Assembly (NCBI GenBank): GCA_963971285.1
Contig: OZ020262.1
Coordinates: 10,484,745 to 10,548,744 of the forward strand
Reading direction: 5' to 3'
Origin: Astropecten irregularis
Lineage: Eukaryota; Echinodermata; Asteroidea; Paxillosida; Astropectinidae
Length of the DNA: 64,000 nucleotides
In this document: positions 59,713 to 64,000 of the stretch, piece after piece
Layout: every line of letters begins with the position of its first letter
How positions within the stretch are numbered: the stretch's first letter is position 1
Position numbers and translations under genes: made by a program
Notes under the pieces: model-generated
The model's database searches: none
The model's input: the letters and a program-made list of their open reading frames with translations, nothing else
What the model was told of the DNA's origin: nothing

Positions 59713-60155
59713 CTGTCAGTCCAGTCCAACAGGAGTGAAATATCACGCTGGCCGGCCGCTAAAGGTACCCAGCTTCTGAAAAGAAAACACCCCCCAAACC
59801 AGACTTTACCAAGTAGCATTGGGCTTGTTAAGTAACATCTGCGAACTCTGTTGCATTCTCCTCCTGACTGACTAAGTAGCATTTGGCTACTGAATGATAT
59901 GGGTACTAGGAGAGCATCTGGTTACTATGGTAACATCAGCATCCAACCATTATGATAGCATCTGATTTTGAATGTGGTTGCTACGTAGCTCGTGATATCA
60001 AAACATGCTACTGAAAAAAAAGTTGGTATTTGGCTGTTAAAATCAGACTCACTCAAGAAGCATCTTGCTACTGAAGTTCCATCCAGCCTGACCAGCGGCC
60101 ATAGCAGTGGTCAGTTTTGACTGGTCATAATTTCACTCCTGTTTGACGGATCATA
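59713..60155. mobile_element. Possible MITE with GT-TAC repeats
   Basis: AACAGGAGTGAAAT at 59728 and its perfect complement at 60130 could be terminal repeats. Between them are degenerate repeats of the type AGCATCTGGTTACTATGG. Boundaries and target duplication are not clear. Confidence 0.35.
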
Positions 60156-60300
60156 ATAGGGAGATCGGAGACCACCGTACATTGTACATCATGTATATTC
60201 AAAAAAAGCGTATGATTTCAACATGCTCTATCAAGCCTCGCAACACACTATGTGTGTGTGTGTGTGCCCCTCTACTGGTGCTGAATATTAAAACAGATAT

Positions 60301-60475
60301 CCGCTAAGCGCCCTGGCGGTGCTTAGCGGTGTGGTATGCATAACGTATACCATGTTAGAATTTGGGAGTAGGGGGCGTGGTTGTAATGAAAGGAGGCATT
60401 GACCAACGTAGGGGGTGTGGTTTATTTGTGGGCGTGGCCACCATGTGGATTTGGGGCGTGGTCGTGATTCGGGTG
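60301..60475 (+). promoter_or_regulatory. Hairpin and GGGCGTGG cluster
   Basis: CCGCTAAGCGCC-CTGG-CGGTGCTTAGCGG forms a stem-loop (60301-60332). Downstream are GGGGGCGTGG, GGGGGTGTGG, GTGGGCGTGG and TGGGGCGTGG within 100 bp, which resemble KLF/Sp-type CACCC boxes. No gene start is evident next to them. Confidence 0.25.
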
Positions 60476-61462
60476 GCCACCATACAGACAGGGAGTGATA
60501 TAAACAGCGCCCTCTACGGATGGCGCACCGAGCATGTTGTACAATAATTGATTCATGACTGCCATCTTGGATCATTCTTTTACACGGTTGAATAAATATC
60601 TTATGACGCGAAACGCACCAATCTTTGACCTGTGACTCAACAAAACGAGAAACAACATTATATATAGACAATGGAAGAAACAACGATGATCGAAAAAAAA
60701 AAAAAACCCATAGGAATTAACAAACCTCAAATGACCAAAACCAAAACAACTCCCAAATTTACCACAAAACATGAATCTTGGACCGATACCATTTTTCTTT
60801 TCGCATCCCTGGTTCAGGCCATCACCTGAACTGATCGTGAAATTTACAAGAAAATTTCAATTTTGCAATTCCACACATTTAAATTGTGCGACGTTCAGAA
60901 GGACCGGATTTTTGCCATATCATTCCTCTGTAAAAGGGAGGCTCTGCCTCAAAAGCAATAGGGTCTGAATTTTTTTTTGGAAATTGATGTTTGAATGTGA
61001 TTTTGGGCTCTGGTTTCCATGGTGACAGGTCACCAAGGTAACCAAGTCAAAAGTTCCGTGTCGATTTCTTTATTCCACATCAGTGACAAACAAAAATTTC
61101 AGGGATTCTCAAGTACAGAGCAGCGTTGCTAGGCAACTCGCTGTTCTCACACAACTCGTTTCTGCTCACTTTGGGGTGTTGAGAAAGGTTTTCGAGATGT
61201 ATTTGTGGAACTGATTCGAATTAGAACCAACATGCCCAGACTACCAGCACTGTAAACTTGTCCATTTTAACAGTTATTATCACAAGTAAAAACGGACCTC
61301 AGTCAAAGTTTTCTTCCAACTACGAACGTGGTGACTAAAAAGAGAATTAAGAGAAAAAAATTAATAAAATTCTTAAAATTATGAAATTGTGTGCACAAAT
61401 TCCACACCGTATGTCACTGTTGTTGCTGCATATGACTTTCGTCACCGTGTCACGTTACACAT

Positions 61463-61999
61463 ATGCATATTCATGAGATACATGTACATGCTTCACGCAT
61501 GCATATTCATGAGATGTTTGTTATGACATGCATTGGTATGACATCATGCATGTTGCAACATGCATATTCATGAGATACATGTACATGCTTCACACATGCA
61601 TATTCATGAGATACATGTACATGCTTCAAACATGCATATTCATGAGATGTTTGTTATGACATGCATTGGTATGACATCATGCATGTTGCAACATGCATAT
61701 TCATGAGATACATGTACATGCTTCACACATGCATATTCATGAGATACATGTACATGCTTCAAACATGCATATTCATGAGATGTTTGTTATGACATGCATT
61801 GGTATGACATCATGCAAGTTGCAACATGCATATTCATGAGATACATGTATGTCCTTCATACATGCATATTCATGAGATGTTTGTTATGACATGCATTGGT
61901 ATGACATCATGCAGGTTGCAACATGCATATTCATGAGATTACATGTTTCCACCATGCATATTCACAAGATACATGTTACAGACATACACATTCATGAGA
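61463..61999. repeat. Higher-order satellite of ATGCATATTCATGAGAT
   Basis: Eleven exact and two degenerate copies of the 17-mer. Two linkers alternate: a short one (ACATGTACATGCTTCA, giving a unit of about 37 bp) and a long one (GTTTGTTATGACATGCATTG..., giving 60 bp). Short-short-long forms a 133-134-bp higher-order period (starts near 61559, 61692, 61826). The 3' end decays by substitution. Confidence 0.95.
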
Positions 62000-62411
62000 T
62001 GGACGGGACAGTATTCGATGAGTTTGTCTACATTGTTATCCCCTCCAAACAAAAACTTCGTTTCTGCCCACGACCCAATTACTTTGGTTGTTTTTTTTTT
62101 ATTTTTGTTCTGTAAACACATAAAAAGAGACTGCTTAATCCAAGACAAATTCTGAGTTGATTATTTGATTATGAATTGATTTCAGTGATTAAACGTCGAC
62201 AAGAAACGGTCGGTTTTTACGTAGTACAATTATTATTATAAAGCAGCCTCAGTGGTGGTGCTAGTGTCAGAAAATGTTCATTTTACTGCACGACCATATA
62301 GCATTGTGAATATTGCATATGTATTTCTATAGTAAAAAACAAAAATAAACTGATTAAACATGTGGCGCATGTTATACAATTGATTTATTTACTATAGCGT
62401 ATTTTGCATAT

Positions 62412-62455
62412 AGTTGGTATATATACATATATATATATAAATATATATATATACT
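62412..62455. repeat. (TA)n microsatellite
   Basis: ATATATACATATATATATAT followed by AAATATATATATATAC. Confidence 0.9.
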
Positions 62456-62820
62456 ACACTGAACAGCAACTTTAATTAAAAAAAGACTGTACTGGCATTA
62501 TGGTATTTCTAAACTTTTAAGGAACTTTTAAACAAGACTTGTGGTACGGTATTTTTGCTAATTGGTTGTTTTTCCATGCAACATATTATTATTATTATTT
62601 TGAGTTTGACTACTACTGACTGGTTCATATCGAATTTTTTGTTTTTGTTTTTTCTTGACGTCTTCCTTGTGTTATATCCCCCATTCTCTCAGACATGACC
62701 ACAGGGATCGTGTGAAATATAAAAAAAAAAAATAAAAAAAAAACATGTTACTTAATATTCGACAGAACAAAAAAAAAAAGTCTTCTCTCGTGTGTGAATG
62801 TTTTTTCTTCTGTTTTATGA

Positions 62821-62957
62821 GGTCGTGTCGCAAATCTTTGGCTGCGGCTGCAAATGACACTTAGGTCTATGGAAACGGCTGCAGTCACTGGCTAGTGACT
62901 GCCATAGGGGCGTGTGTTACTCATTTGCAGCCGCAGCCAGAGATTTGGGACACGGCC
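62821..62957. mobile_element. 137-bp fold-back MITE
   Basis: The arms GGTCGTGTCGCAAATCTTTG and (complement) GGCCGTGTCCCAAATCTCTG continue through GGCTGCGGCTGCAAATGA, about 36 bp with three mismatches. The centre has a second palindrome, GTCACTGGCTAGTGAC. Confidence 0.8.
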
Positions 62958-63352
62958 AATGTGTCTTGTGTTCCGACCCAGTATGATCTCACTTTGGTTT
63001 TGTGCGCACGATACGTTGCTTGGCCGTGCTGGAACTATCCACTATACATGTACGTCATTTTGTGGTTAACTGCTGAAAAACAAACAAATTGTGTCCACAC
63101 ACATACACAACAATGAACAGAAAATAAACCGACCCATTATTAACAGTTATGAGAAATCTAATAATCTTTATTTTCAATTCATTAAATTTCACTAAATATC
63201 ATGAAAAAAGTTTTAAAATCCCAGCAATAATCTTCAAGACGGATTTGTCAAATGTTGAATTCCTTTCCCCCCTTTTGAGGAGAAACAACAGAATTGGTTT
63301 CCCGACAGAAACGCAATTGTCCAGAGATATTTTCGGAAGATGAGATCCAAAT

Positions 63353-63601
63353 CAGGGACCAATTTCATAGAGCTGCTTATAAGCATAAAATTTGCTCATT
63401 AAGCATGAAAAGTCTTCCTTGATCAAACATGATTACCAACCAAATTTTCATGTGATTGTTTACTGCTTTTGACTTGCATTCGGCCATTGTTTGCTGAGCA
63501 TAACATTCACAAGGAGTTTTGGCTGGCATACTGATTTTATTTACCAAAGTTGTTGTGCTTAGGCAAATTTGTGTGCTTAAGCAGCTCTATGAAATTGGCC
63601 T
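63353..63601 (+). mobile_element. Family-1b MITE, full copy
   Basis: Ends CAGGGACCAATTTCATAGAG and CTCTATGAAATTGGCCTC. The interior has GCTTATAAGCATAAAATTTG and ACATTCACAAGGAGTTTTGG, differing from family 1 but with the same terminal repeats. This suggests shared transposase recognition with interior exchange. Confidence 0.85.
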
Positions 63602-64000
63602 CAGGGGTGCCCATACAAGGCACTGTTGTTCAAAAGGCGATGATTTAAAGTTTTAAACTAGTACTGTCCGTTAATTCTCAATTAAAATTAACTCGTACTT
63701 CATGATATCAATTGGACTTAAATTCTGGCCTGGATTTATATCGCTATCTGGCCTTTATCAAGTGACGATAACCGTAGCGTCAGAGGTCAAACCAGTTATC
63801 ATAGGGCCTTTACGAAACCAGGCTTGAGGCTAGGCTTGCGACTTATTTCGCTACCGCCATTTGAAGCCCAAAAACGAATGGAAGAGCGGCTGAACAGTAA
63901 ACAATGCATTTTTAGCAACTGTAGCAGAAAATGTGCTTATAAAACGAAAAGCATTTAACCATTTTACTCACACGCACATGATTTTTTTACATTGTCGCAT

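Overview
This 64 kb window is animal nuclear DNA, not bacterial. It has no dense ORFs or operons. It does contain the spliced 3' end of one conserved metazoan gene, a LINE fragment, a tRNA-derived SINE, many short inverted-repeat elements (MITEs), minisatellites and a 200-N scaffold gap. The palindrome TACATGTA and its relatives are scattered everywhere. I infer a highly heterozygous marine deuterostome invertebrate, most likely an echinoderm such as a sea star. That rests on repeat texture and gene type, not on a database match.

The only convincing host gene is on the plus strand at 51296-52245. Two exons, separated by a 557-bp intron, encode the last 130 residues of a NALF1/NALF2 (FAM155, worm NLF-1) homologue, the accessory subunit of the NALCN sodium leak channel. 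The exon carrying the N-terminus was not found, so the first 51 kb is probably upstream intron or intergenic DNA. A plausible poly(A) signal lies at 53506.

Layout: 1-25.8 kb is repeat-rich non-coding DNA (MITEs; a 1.7-kb and a 0.8-kb inverted-repeat element; a tRNA-Leu-derived SINE; a 15-bp-unit minisatellite). Next comes a large direct duplication: copy A (25846-35573) and copy B (39154-47669) share the same order of features at about 97-98% identity by eye. A and B are separated by a 154-bp tandem repeat, the N gap, and eight near-identical 323-bp units each holding a tRNA-Thr-like sequence. Copy A carries a LINE insertion and a MITE insertion that are absent from B, with recognisable empty sites. 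The two copies may be a real duplication, or two haplotypes placed side by side by the assembler. From 47.7 to 64 kb lie the NALF exons, an AT-rich 3' region, a 20-bp minisatellite built on TGACCTTTG, a higher-order satellite built on ATGCATATTCATGAGAT, and further MITEs.

I found no complete new protein-coding system. The most unusual signals are the tRNA-Thr-like array, a dispersed tRNA-like plus stem-loop/GAAA composite, the presence/absence insertions between copies A and B, and the two motif-dense satellites downstream of the NALF gene.
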